DNA of 24,119 nucleotides, taken from the NCBI GenBank assembly GCA_900768045.1, contig CAAGBL010000067.1, positions 1-24,119 on the forward strand, read 5' to 3'. Positions 15,349 to 22,275 of this stretch are shown one piece after another; the first letter of the stretch is position 1; each line of letters begins with the position of its first letter. The DNA is from an uncultured Alistipes sp. (GTDB lineage: Bacteria > Bacteroidota > Bacteroidia > Bacteroidales > Rikenellaceae). The translations under genes were made by a program, and so were the position numbers. Below the pieces are notes generated by a model. The model ran no database searches. It was not told the origin of the DNA and saw nothing but the letters and a program-made list of their open reading frames with translations.

Positions 15349-16797
15349 ATGAGACGAATCTATAACATCGCAATTATCATTGCAGCTATCGCAATATTTT
15401 GTGTAGGCTGCAAAAAGGAGGGTACGCAATCCTTTACCGTGCCTTCCGAGGGTATTCTCATTGAGTTTGCTCATGCTGGCGACACGGGTACAACGACATT
15501 TCAGTCACATAACATCTCGGCAATCGACGTCACATCAACACCTAAGGGTTGGAGTGTCGTAGATATCGACATGTACACAAAAACTATCACTGTCAAGTCG
15601 CCCGAGAGCTTCGACAACGAGGAGGAGCGCTCAGGAACAATATCGCTCAGGGGCTATACTCCTAATGGCACTAAGGTTACTATATCTATATATGTAGCCA
15701 TTCTCGAGACTCCCGACGTCAACTATTGCGATGCTCCTGCCAACTGCTACATCGCCAATAAGCCAAATACACGCTATTTATTCAACGCCAATATTGGCGG
15801 TAGCGCTACCCCACTCAATACCGACTATATCGAGATTGTTTGGCAGACAAGCGACGACCTTATTAAATATGTCGACCTACATGATGGCGTTGCAGAGTTC
15901 TACATTGAAGCTGTCAAAGAGGCTGAGGATAATGCCGTGAAGAGGGTTACTCCAGGTAATGCCCTTATTGGTGCATACAATGCTGCTGGAGAGCTATTGT
16001 GGACATGGCACATTTGGGTTACCAATAGCAACCCTGAGCAGCAAACAATCGCTCTCAACGGCAAGACACTCATGAACATTAACCTTGGCGCCGACTGCAA
16101 TAGTAATGGCGAGAAAGATGCCACAAAAATTGGCTCGTCGTATGGTTTATACTACCAGTGGGGACGCCGTACGCCTATTGTCGGCCCACTATCTTGGAAC
16201 TTCTCGCTCAACGAAGATAAGCCTATGTACACAAGCAAAGGCTATGAGCGCAAGGTACTTTATGAGGCATCTACAGCCACAACTGGAAATGCCGCTTGGG
16301 CTAATAGCAATCCTATGACCATGATTACTGGTAATAAGGATAACGCCTACGACTGGCTCTTCGAGGGCCATGAGGAGCTATGGAGCGCTAATGCTAAGAG
16401 CGAGCACGATCCATGTCCTGCTGGCTGGCGCATTCCCGATAGCTCGGTATACGCCAACCTCACTATCAACCCCGTTGATGACGATATGGCATGGAGGGAG
16501 GCCCAGGGTATGTATGGCTGGAACCTCGTGGATAAGAACGACCAGAGCAAGAGCTACTTCTTCTCGGCTGCAGGTCGCCGCAACTACCTCGATGGTCGCC
16601 TCGACATTATGAACGACGACGATGAGCGCCCAGTGCCATGGTCGGGCTACTACTGGACAGCCTCGACAGCCGATGGTGGCAAGGCTGAGGCTATGTTCTT
16701 CGACCTCAATAGCCAAACCCGCACATGGAACGGCTTTAGCAGCGCAATGCCCATGCAGCGTGCCAACGCAATGCCCGTACGCTGCGTAAGGGAGTAA
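15349..16797 (+). CDS. Lipoprotein with a C-terminal FISUMP-like domain
   Basis: 482 residues. The lipobox FCVGC places the acylated Cys at 21. An Ig-like/BACON-style beta region (about 30-130) contains WSVVDIDMYTKTITVKSP and RSGTISLRGYTPNGTKVTISIYV. The C-terminal half (about 225-482) follows the pattern of the Fibrobacter succinogenes major paralogous domain found widely in Bacteroidetes surface proteins: KTLMNINLGADC, GLYYQWGRRTP, SEHDPCPAGWRIPD, SGYYWTAST and a closing NAMPVRCVRE. Such proteins are surface or periplasmic and of unknown ligand. It is the last gene of the operon, followed by a terminator 20 bp later. Confidence 0.85.
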   Translation: MRRIYNIAIIIAAIAIFCVGCKKEGTQSFTVPSEGILIEFAHAGDTGTTTFQSHNISAIDVTSTPKGWSVVDIDMYTKTITVKSPESFDNEEERSGTISLRGYTPNGTKVTISIYVAILETPDVNYCDAPANCYIANKPNTRYLFNANIGGSATPLNTDYIEIVWQTSDDLIKYVDLHDGVAEFYIEAVKEAEDNAVKRVTPGNALIGAYNAAGELLWTWHIWVTNSNPEQQTIALNGKTLMNINLGADCNSNGEKDATKIGSSYGLYYQWGRRTPIVGPLSWNFSLNEDKPMYTSKGYERKVLYEASTATTGNAAWANSNPMTMITGNKDNAYDWLFEGHEELWSANAKSEHDPCPAGWRIPDSSVYANLTINPVDDDMAWREAQGMYGWNLVDKNDQSKSYFFSAAGRRNYLDGRLDIMNDDDERPVPWSGYYWTASTADGGKAEAMFFDLNSQTRTWNGFSSAMPMQRANAMPVRCVRE

Positions 16798-16816
16798 ACA
16801 TCAAGCAACACTTAAG

Positions 16817-16843
16817 CGGAGTGCCTCACGGTGCTCCGTTTTT
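16817..16843 (+). terminator. Terminator of the HAMP-trkH-SPOR-FISUMP operon
   Basis: CGGAGTGCC and GGTGCTCCG pair over 9 bp (two G-T) around TCAC, followed by T5. It lies 20 bp after the stop at 16797. Confidence 0.8.
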
Positions 16844-17086
16844 GTATAGGGCAAATAGGTAACGCTTCGCTCAATGAGATAACTGGAATATTAGCATAAT
16901 TTCGAGCGTAGAGCTACAACACACTAACAATCAACGCTTTATAGCATTTTCCACATACTATTTTTCCAGCACACATAACTGCCTGATAATCAGCACTATG
17001 AAAAATTAGCAAAATCACACTTATTCAAACCACTAAATATCAACAACTTACACACTCGGCTGCGGAAAAACTTTTAGGCTAAAAAT
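16844..17086. other. Non-coding gap before the lipoprotein island
   Basis: About 240 bp, AT-rich, with no open frame of note, no tRNA and no repeat I can support. It separates the operon terminator at 16817-16843 from the promoter at 17087-17118. Confidence 0.5.
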
Positions 17087-17118
17087 TTGGTTCGAGGGGG
17101 TGCTCGGTAGTAACTTTG
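17087..17118 (+). promoter_or_regulatory. Promoter of the first lipoprotein pair, with a G5 run in its spacer
   Basis: TTG 17087-17089 (context AATTTGG), a 21 nt spacer containing GAGGGGG, then TAACTTTG 17111-17118 (exact TAnnTTTG). It precedes ATG 17166. The arrangement (AAATTTGG, a short stretch, a G-run, the -7 box) resembles the two G9 promoters at 18600 and 20350, but with five G and extra unique bases. Confidence 0.6.
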
Positions 17119-17165
17119 CGATAACGAAACCGACAAACCGAGCAACAATTTAAAACAATAGATAT

Positions 17166-17831
17166 ATGAAACGTTTTCTTTTTTGTGCAGTAGCATTAGC
17201 TTTATCATTGACCACAACCTCGTGCGAGAAGTTACAGCAAATTGGTGCATTACCCGAGCCAACAAAGTATTTTATAGAGATGAACATGACCTATGATGAT
17301 TGGGGGCTTGATAACACTTTTATTTCAACCTACAATGAGTGGTATTGGAATGTAGTTAATGGAGATACTCTTGAGTTTAAGGTGAAAGAGAACTATGATG
17401 GAAAAGATGAGCAAACTAATTTTACGCTTACAAGACATAATGTTCCGATTCCCTGTAACAATGAGGATGAAGTACATTATGTTTATATAGGTTTTGGCCT
17501 TAGCTTACAAGATATTCCTCTTCAGAAAGACACAAAATATTATTTCGGCGATGTTGAGGGTGTTGATACAAGCGATGGCGTGGTTGCATCTGGTCATATC
17601 TCAATGTATGGCGGTATGGAACTACAGAAGTCCACTTCTGGTTGGATAAAGTTCACACGCCTTGAGCTTACACACGATAATGACGAGGGCTATGCAGATG
17701 ATTACGAAATAGACTTTGAGTTTGAATTTGAGGTCAGAGACACCGAAACTGGCGAGATAACACTCAAGGTTGAAAATGGCAAAGTTCTCGCCAATCCTGG
17801 CCAATGGGAAGTACAATATACATATTTATAG
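17166..17831 (+). CDS. Lipoprotein, paralogue A of a tandem pair
   Basis: 221 residues. The signal peptide ends TTSC with the lipid-anchored Cys at 20, followed by EKLQQIGALPEPTKYFIEM. The mature protein looks all-beta, with no recognised domain. The C-terminal part holds a strikingly acidic stretch (DNDEGYADDYEIDFEFEFEVRDTETGE, in part), possibly a Ca2+-binding or simply acidic surface. It pairs with the gene at 17838: the two start alike (SCEKLxxIGxLPEPxKY), share WYWNxVNGDTLEF and DIPL...KYYxGD, and are almost identical over the acidic segment. The gene has its own promoter at 17087. The next gene starts 7 bp after its stop, so both should be co-transcribed. Confidence 0.85.
   Translation: MKRFLFCAVALALSLTTTSCEKLQQIGALPEPTKYFIEMNMTYDDWGLDNTFISTYNEWYWNVVNGDTLEFKVKENYDGKDEQTNFTLTRHNVPIPCNNEDEVHYVYIGFGLSLQDIPLQKDTKYYFGDVEGVDTSDGVVASGHISMYGGMELQKSTSGWIKFTRLELTHDNDEGYADDYEIDFEFEFEVRDTETGEITLKVENGKVLANPGQWEVQYTYL
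17631..17783 (+). repeat. 153 bp near-identical repeat, copy 1 (in paralogue A)
   Basis: Matches 18336-18488 at a fixed offset of 705 bp. By hand alignment there are six base differences, while flanking parts of the two genes are much less alike. It encodes the segment from STSGWIKFTRLEL through the acidic run to KVENGK. Confidence 0.85.
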
Positions 17832-17837
17832 ACAATT

Positions 17838-18533
17838 ATGAAAAAACTTATTTACTGCCTAATGGCAATGTTTGCGGCGAGTGTGGTGACCTCGTGCGAG
17901 AAGTTGCGAGAAATCGGTGTTTTACCCGAGCCAGCTAAGTATCCTATTGAAATGTATGTTACTAGTTCTAAGTGGGGACTTGACAAAACTTTTATCTCTT
18001 GCGATTCAGAATGGTATTGGAATCCCGTAAATGGTGACACTCTTGAGTTTAGGATTACAGAGAACTTCAATCGTAAAGAGGGATTAATTTGCTTTGGAAT
18101 GGAAAGGCTTAATATTATGATTCCATACAAGGACGGTGAATCAAGACCCACATCGTTTAACATAACTATATACTTGCAAGATATTCCGCTAGAGGAGAAT
18201 ATTAAGTATTATGTGGGCGATACAGATGGTATCGATATAAGCGATGGTCTCCCTGCATCCAATTACGTTGACTCATTTGGGACAAATGTGTCATATATGG
18301 CATTGAATATGTCAGGTGTTTCAGGTTATGATATGTCCACTTCTGGTTGGATAAAGTTCACTCGTCTTGAGCTTATACACGATAATGACGAGGGCTATGC
18401 AGATGATTACGAAATAGACTTTGAGTTTGAATTTGAGGTCAGAGACACCGATACTGGCGAGATAACCCTCAAGGTTGAAAATGGCAAGATACTCAATAAC
18501 CCAGGTAAGTGGATGGTGCATGAGGTAATATAG
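17838..18533 (+). CDS. Lipoprotein, paralogue B of a tandem pair
   Basis: 231 residues. The lipobox VTSC has its Cys at 20. It shares the full layout with the preceding lipoprotein but diverges in the middle (about residues 75-165, including an extra SFGTNVSYMALNMSGVSGYD segment) and matches it nearly base for base over the C-terminal acidic segment. That mixture of diverged and near-identical blocks suggests recombination or gene conversion between the copies. The start is fixed by ATG 17838, 7 bp after the upstream stop. Its signal peptide (CLMAMFAASVVTSC) also resembles that of the 19571 lipoprotein (CLMAIVAASVMTSC). Function unknown; presumably anchored in the outer membrane. Confidence 0.85.
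   Translation: MKKLIYCLMAMFAASVVTSCEKLREIGVLPEPAKYPIEMYVTSSKWGLDKTFISCDSEWYWNPVNGDTLEFRITENFNRKEGLICFGMERLNIMIPYKDGESRPTSFNITIYLQDIPLEENIKYYVGDTDGIDISDGLPASNYVDSFGTNVSYMALNMSGVSGYDMSTSGWIKFTRLELIHDNDEGYADDYEIDFEFEFEVRDTDTGEITLKVENGKILNNPGKWMVHEVI
18336..18488 (+). repeat. 153 bp near-identical repeat, copy 2 (in paralogue B)
   Basis: Second copy of the block at 17631-17783, in the same reading frame and the same position within the paralogous gene. Confidence 0.85.
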
Positions 18534-18540
18534 CTCATTG

Positions 18541-18669
18541 CATAGCCATGCATTATGCAGAAATATTACATGCTGACAATCATTTTCTTACCACAAAATT
18601 TGGAAAATTCAAGGGGGGGGGTAAATTTGTGTCGATAAATAATTTTCAACATAGATGTCAGAAAATCGA
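18541..18669 (+). repeat. Duplicated promoter cassette, copy 1
   Basis: Aligns with 20291-20417. Shared landmarks in order: CATAGC-ATGCATTATGCAG, a TTTTCTTACC segment, AAAATTTGGAAAATTC, G9, TAAATTTGT, then GATGTCAGAAAATCGA at the right end. A short diverged window lies between the -7 box and GATGTCAG. It ends before the ATG of the 18704 lipoprotein. Confidence 0.8.
18600..18629 (+). promoter_or_regulatory. Putative phase-variable promoter: G9 tract inside the TTG/TAnnTTTG spacer
   Basis: TTG 18600-18602 and TAAATTTG 18622-18629 (exact TAnnTTTG) are separated by 19 nt, of which the last nine (18613-18621) are all G, abutting the -7 box. Other promoters in this window have spacers of 19-21 nt. 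Slippage of the G-run would alter the spacing, so transcription of the 18704 and 19571 lipoproteins is predicted to vary. One G fewer gives 18 nt, out of the local range; more than two extra also exceed it. Confidence 0.7.
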
Positions 18670-18703
18670 AGTTGAGACGTATTTTATATAAAAGGTAAAA
18701 TAT

Positions 18704-19546
18704 ATGAAAAGAGTGTTTTTTTGTTTCGCAGCATTATACTGCGCAATACAATTTGCGGGATGTCAAACAAATTTCGATCAGGAATTTGAAAACAACCTCA
18801 TCAGACTATCAGCCGAGCACACGTCAGGCCGATTTCACAACGGAGACGACATCAATTTTTACTACCACTGCGAATTTGCCACCGAGGTAGATTTTGCTAT
18901 CAAGGCGGAAGATGACACAACCCTACTGCAGCAAGATGAGGCAACCCTAAAACCAGGCGAGGGTTTCCTAACATTTAATATTAACACTAATGGCTACGAG
19001 GGCAAGGCATTTGTGTATATAACATATAACACCATTAAACGTGTAGGCAAAAGAAAAAGCAAGGATATTGGCACATCCATTTGGGAGCTAACCATAACCA
19101 ATGAGGGATCGTGGTATTATCATACCGAGGCGATAAATGAGCTTCTTGATACTTGCAAAGATTTCGATGCCGAGATACTCGTTACAGGTCTTGTGGGCAA
19201 GTGGGAGACCGATTCATTACTTATCTACGATGATGAGTGGAAGAGCATCACTACACCTCTTCGCATATATGGAGAGGATCATGCAGATGGAGGAATATAC
19301 TCGTACTTCATCTTCGCAGCAGATGGCACAGGTTATCGCTATGTTGACTACCCAGAACCCGACATAGAGCCCCAGACACTTGAGTTTAGCTGGGCATACG
19401 ATGCCGAGAGTGGCAAGCTCACACTTAGTGGCGACTACAACAACGTGTGGAGCGTGACAGGCTATAACGACTACTATGTTGTGCTCGACCAGATCAGCCG
19501 CGAGGGTTGGAACTACCGCACAATACTAAAGCGCAAAGCGGAGTAA
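18704..19546 (+). CDS. Lipoprotein with a C-terminal lipocalin-like domain
   Basis: 280 residues. The lipobox FAGC has its Cys at 20. The N-terminal half (about 25-130) is a beta domain with YHCEFATEVDFAIKAEDDTTLL and GKAFVYITYN, looking Ig-like. The C-terminal half (about 162-280) reads like a short lipocalin-type barrel: LVGKWETDSLLIYDDEWKSI, YFIFAADGTGYRYVDY, LEFSWAYDAESGKLTLSG and a closing VVLDQISREGW with NYRTILKRKAE. These small lipocalin-like lipoproteins are common in Bacteroidales and their ligands are unknown. It is transcribed from the G9 promoter and is 24 bp upstream of the 19571 gene. Its last 117 bp recur as a free-standing fragment at 20094-20210. Confidence 0.82.
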   Translation: MKRVFFCFAALYCAIQFAGCQTNFDQEFENNLIRLSAEHTSGRFHNGDDINFYYHCEFATEVDFAIKAEDDTTLLQQDEATLKPGEGFLTFNINTNGYEGKAFVYITYNTIKRVGKRKSKDIGTSIWELTITNEGSWYYHTEAINELLDTCKDFDAEILVTGLVGKWETDSLLIYDDEWKSITTPLRIYGEDHADGGIYSYFIFAADGTGYRYVDYPEPDIEPQTLEFSWAYDAESGKLTLSGDYNNVWSVTGYNDYYVVLDQISREGWNYRTILKRKAE

Positions 19547-19570
19547 ACAGCAGAAAATATAATAAAATTT

Positions 19571-20071
19571 ATGAAAAGGGCTATTTCCTGCCTTATGGCA
19601 ATAGTTGCAGCGAGTGTGATGACATCGTGTGACCCTGACTGGGCACTCAACCCCCGTAATACGGGTTACGCCTATGTTATAAATAATAGCGATGGAGATA
19701 TTACTTTCCGAGGCTACACCTCATTTTCAGGTCAACTATATACTGATATCACTATCTCTCCGAGTGATACAGTATGCGTGTCGGCAACGATGTGGGATGA
19801 ACGAAGCAACAATTGGGATGATATGCTTAAGGCTGGTTGGGATCCATTTTTAGCAACTGTTGCCCTACGAGAATATTCAAGCATAACCAAAGATTTCGAC
19901 GAGTGGCATCATAGAATCTCGATTTCTACATCCCCAACAAATAGTATGTCGTGGACATTGAATGTCGACAAAATAGAAGATAACTCAATCTTTAATGAAC
20001 TGAATTGGGAGAAAAAGGTGACGAACAACGGTTACTTCACTCAATATTCTTGGACATATACTATAGAGTAA
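19571..20071 (+). CDS. Small lipoprotein, unknown function
   Basis: 166 residues. The lipobox MTSC has its Cys at 20. The mature part begins DPDWALNPRNTGYAYVINNSDGDITFRGYTSFSG, a beta-rich start that looks like a small Ig- or jelly-roll-like domain, and ends in NNGYFTQYSWTYTIE. No recognised family. It follows the lipocalin-like gene by 24 bp, with no promoter between, so it shares the G9 promoter. It appears to have been inserted between the lipocalin gene end and a second copy of that end (20094-20210), which makes it a passenger of the duplication. Its signal peptide resembles that of the 17838 gene. Confidence 0.78.
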   Translation: MKRAISCLMAIVAASVMTSCDPDWALNPRNTGYAYVINNSDGDITFRGYTSFSGQLYTDITISPSDTVCVSATMWDERSNNWDDMLKAGWDPFLATVALREYSSITKDFDEWHHRISISTSPTNSMSWTLNVDKIEDNSIFNELNWEKKVTNNGYFTQYSWTYTIE

Positions 20072-20093
20072 CACTCTCATAGATAATAGCAAT

Positions 20094-20210
20094 GGCGACT
20101 ACAACAACGTGTGGAGCGTGACAGGCTATAACGACTACTATGTTGTGCTCGACCAGATTAGCCGTGAGGGTTGGAACTACCGCACAATACTGAAGCGCAA
20201 GGCGGAGTAA
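20094..20210 (+). pseudogene. Orphan 3' end of the lipocalin-like lipoprotein gene
   Basis: 117 bp matching 19430-19546, the last 38 codons and stop of the 18704 gene. By hand alignment there are four differences, all synonymous (for example ATC/ATT and AAA/AAG). There is no start codon or upstream half, so it cannot be a gene. The all-synonymous pattern suggests that the donor copy was still under selection while the copies diverged. It marks the scar of a duplication or insertion that brought in the 19571 gene. Confidence 0.85.
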
Positions 20211-20228
20211 CACACCTCAAATCCACAC

Positions 20229-20261
20229 AGTCCCCATGGTTGCAAAAAAGCCATGGGGGCT
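20229..20261 (+). terminator. Stem-loop after the remnant, possible terminator
   Basis: AGTCCCCATGG pairs with CCATGGGGGCT (one G-T) around an 11-base loop. Only a weak T-run follows (GTTGCCTTT). It may end the 18704-19571 transcript, but it is less convincing than the other terminators in the window. Confidence 0.45.
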
Positions 20262-20290
20262 GTTGCCTTTAGCGCCACCTCACCATAGCG

Positions 20291-20417
20291 CATAGCTATG
20301 CATTATGCAGAAATATTACCCACTGATTATCATTTTCTTACCGCAAAATTTGGAAAATTCAAGGGGGGGGGTAAATTTGTAGTGTAAAAAATCTTAGTTT
20401 CGATGTCAGAAAATCGA
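20291..20417 (+). repeat. Duplicated promoter cassette, copy 2
   Basis: Second copy of 18541-18669, with the same landmark order and the same G9 length. It ends 54 bp before ATG 20471. Copies 1 and 2 are direct repeats 1.75 kb apart, so they could also recombine and delete the 18704 and 19571 genes. Confidence 0.8.
20350..20379 (+). promoter_or_regulatory. Second putative phase-variable promoter with a G9 spacer
   Basis: TTG 20350-20352, then 19 nt ending in G9 (20363-20371), then TAAATTTG 20372-20379. From AAAATTTGG through the -7 box it is identical to the 18600 promoter. It drives the 20471 lipoprotein and perhaps the 21356 gene. Confidence 0.7.
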
Positions 20418-20470
20418 GATTTGAGCGTATTATAGGTAAAAAGAATTTAGTTACTCACATATTTACAGCT

Positions 20471-21283
20471 ATGAAAAATATTATTCTAAGCCTCGTGGCG
20501 CTAACATTTGTGGCATGCGAGCTATCGTTTAGCGTCAATGACACAAATGCTACTCTCTCTGAAATTACGATTGAGTGCATCAGCGAGACAACAATAAGCA
20601 ACAACACATCGGCAAACGAGCCATTCACACGACACACCTACCTATGTAGGGGCTATGTGGAGAATATATCTGGCGAGTGCAGTATAAAGGTGCTACACAA
20701 CAACTTTATCGTACACAACAACCACAACCTTGTGGTTGCAGGCAAGAGGATGCCTTTCGAGTTTACGTTTGCACCAGAATGGGGCTATCTCGACAACCAA
20801 AACAACACCTTCACGGTACAGCTATATGTTGAGGACGATGTGCCCGTATGTCAGACGACAGTGGTGGTGACTAAGCACCCCGAAGATCAGAATGCTGAGC
20901 TTAGCGACGTTCCATATCTCGAGTATTCGTTGTGGGGCACACGTTGCGAGTGGCAGCTACCAAGCGACAACAGCTTGATAGTTGTGAACAACGACGAGGA
21001 GCTTAGCCGATACATAACATCGACATCGGGGGAGAGCTACCCTGCTATCGACTTCTCACGATACACAATGATAATAGCACATGGTGGCACGCCTCAGGGC
21101 ATACGCCAAACCACGATAGAGAGCCTAAAGCAACTATCCGAGGTGGAGTATATCCTCAACATAACCGTAGCAATGACGATGACTGACGCTCCCGAGCTAT
21201 GGACAAAGGCACTGCTCGTGGATAAGTGGGATAAGCTCTGCAAGGTCAATCTCAATGTAGAGATAATAGAATCGTTAAACTAA
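20471..21283 (+). CDS. Lipoprotein with a PrcB-like C-terminal region (tentative)
   Basis: 270 residues. A short signal peptide has lipobox FVAC, with Cys at 16. The N-terminal half (about 20-130) is a beta domain (RGYVENISGECSIKVLHNNFIV; NTFTVQLYVEDDVPVC). The C-terminal half has the order seen in PrcB-like domains of Bacteroidetes lipoproteins: VVNNDEELSRYI, then IDFSRYTMIIAHGGTPQGI, then a strand YILNITVAMTM and a closing VNLNVEII. That assignment is by pattern only. It is transcribed from the second G9 promoter. The 21356 gene follows 72 bp later with no clear promoter of its own. Confidence 0.78.
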   Translation: MKNIILSLVALTFVACELSFSVNDTNATLSEITIECISETTISNNTSANEPFTRHTYLCRGYVENISGECSIKVLHNNFIVHNNHNLVVAGKRMPFEFTFAPEWGYLDNQNNTFTVQLYVEDDVPVCQTTVVVTKHPEDQNAELSDVPYLEYSLWGTRCEWQLPSDNSLIVVNNDEELSRYITSTSGESYPAIDFSRYTMIIAHGGTPQGIRQTTIESLKQLSEVEYILNITVAMTMTDAPELWTKALLVDKWDKLCKVNLNVEIIESLN

Positions 21284-21355
21284 TTCTACAAAATATTGCA
21301 AAAATTAGCGTTAGAACGAATTTATCATAGAACAAACAAAAACATAGATTGACAC

Positions 21356-21898
21356 ATGAAAAAGAGTATTGCACTACTAATTGTGGCACTATTGGCATTT
21401 AGCCTAAGTGTCGAGGCACAGACAAGGTATAACTACCACAAAAAAGGCTATTGGGGTAATCTCGAGGCAGCAGCTGGCGTGACATTGGGTGGCGGTAGCG
21501 ACATCGGCATAAGCACCGTACACGGCGGTCGCCTTGGCCACGGCGTAGCAATGGGTATGGGCTTAGGCTTCTACGTCGATGTAAATAGCGTGGTGAGCAC
21601 ATTCTACATCCCCTTGTTCCTCGAAACAAAGTACTCGCCATTTAAGAGCGGTCGCTCGCCATACCTCTCGCTACGCACGGGATTTAGCATCAACGAATGG
21701 GTGATGCCAGGCTTCTACCTTGCGCCAGCCCTCGGCTGCGACATAGGACGCTTCTCGTTCTTCATGCGCTACGGCCTTAACCTCTACCCCGTAAGCGTCG
21801 ACATCGACATCGATGCTCCGGGCGTCGATATTGAGACAACAGGCTTAGCACACATCAAGTCGCACGGCCTATCACTCGGCTTTGCACTCAACTTCTAA
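21356..21898 (+). CDS. Small outer-membrane beta-barrel protein
   Basis: 180 residues. A Sec signal peptide (about 1-22, cleaved after VEA) has no lipobox Cys. The mature chain alternates short amphipathic strands with Gly-rich turns (LEAAAGVTLGGGSD, VAMGMGLGFYVDV, PYLSLRTGFSI, FYLAPALGCDIGRFSFFMRYGLNLY) and ends in the C-terminal Phe typical of BAM substrates (SLGFALNF). About eight strands are expected, similar in size to OmpA-type or OmpW-like barrels. It may be co-transcribed with the 20471 lipoprotein, which would place it under the G9 promoter. It ends at a strong terminator 20 bp on. Confidence 0.82.
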   Translation: MKKSIALLIVALLAFSLSVEAQTRYNYHKKGYWGNLEAAAGVTLGGGSDIGISTVHGGRLGHGVAMGMGLGFYVDVNSVVSTFYIPLFLETKYSPFKSGRSPYLSLRTGFSINEWVMPGFYLAPALGCDIGRFSFFMRYGLNLYPVSVDIDIDAPGVDIETTGLAHIKSHGLSLGFALNF

Positions 21899-21918
21899 AT
21901 TAGAAGCAAGAGCGACTT

Positions 21919-21950
21919 AAAAAGGGGAACTTGCAAGTTCTCCTTTTTTT
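21919..21950 (+). terminator. Terminator after the beta-barrel gene
   Basis: AAAAAGGGGAACTT pairs with AAGTTCTCCTTTTT (one G-T), followed by more T. It lies 20 bp after the stop. Confidence 0.85.
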
Positions 21951-22002
21951 GGTTGCACTACCCGAGTTACGGGTAATATTTAGATTATGGGCGATAAAAA
22001 TT

Positions 22003-22032
22003 TTGTAGTTCGATATATTTTGTTTACTTTTG
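22003..22032 (+). promoter_or_regulatory. Promoter for tRNA-Arg
   Basis: TTG 22003-22005, a 19 nt spacer, then TACTTTTG 22025-22032 (exact TAnnTTTG). The tRNA begins 57 bp later. Confidence 0.65.
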
Positions 22033-22089
22033 CACCGCAAAATGTAACAAACGCCGTTTCGCATAGTTTGTTATGTTTGGCCAAAGGAT

Positions 22090-22163
22090 GGTTCCGTAGC
22101 TCAGCTGGATAGAGCAACAGCCTTCTAAGCTGTGGGTCGTGGGTTCGAATCCCGCCGGAATCA
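22090..22163 (+). tRNA. tRNA-Arg (anticodon TCT)
   Basis: 74 nt without an encoded CCA. Acceptor GGTTCCG (22090-22096) pairs with CGGAATC (22156-22162, one G-T), and the discriminator is A. D-stem GCTC/GAGC. Anticodon stem ACAGC/GCTGT with loop CTTCTAA, so the anticodon is TCT. T-stem GTGGG/CCCGC (one T-G) with loop TTCGAAT. All arms are sound, so it should be functional. It reads AGA (and AGG by wobble). Its 3' end borders the AT-rich element and may be the attachment site. Confidence 0.96.
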
Positions 22164-22166
22164 CTT

Positions 22167-22205
22167 AAAAACCTTGTCACAGCAGCATGTGGCGAGGTTT
22201 TTTAT
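22167..22205 (+). terminator. Terminator of tRNA-Arg
   Basis: AAAAACCTTGTCAC pairs with GTGGCGAGGTTTTT (two G-T) around AGCAGCAT, followed by a T-rich tract. It starts 4 bp after the tRNA. Confidence 0.85.
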
Positions 22206-22210
22206 TTTTC

Positions 22211-22258
22211 ACTGACTACATTGCTGACTATTTTTATTATCTACAAAGTTTAGTCAGT
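22211..22258. repeat. ACTGACTA repeats just after the tRNA terminator
   Basis: ACTGACTA (22211-22218), CTGACTA again at 22224-22230, and the inverted copy TAGTCAGT (22251-22258). Two direct copies 13 bp apart plus one inverted copy look like recombinase arm sites or iterons. They sit at the presumed left end of the element. Confidence 0.5.
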
Positions 22259-22275
22259 ATTTTTATATCGCCCTC

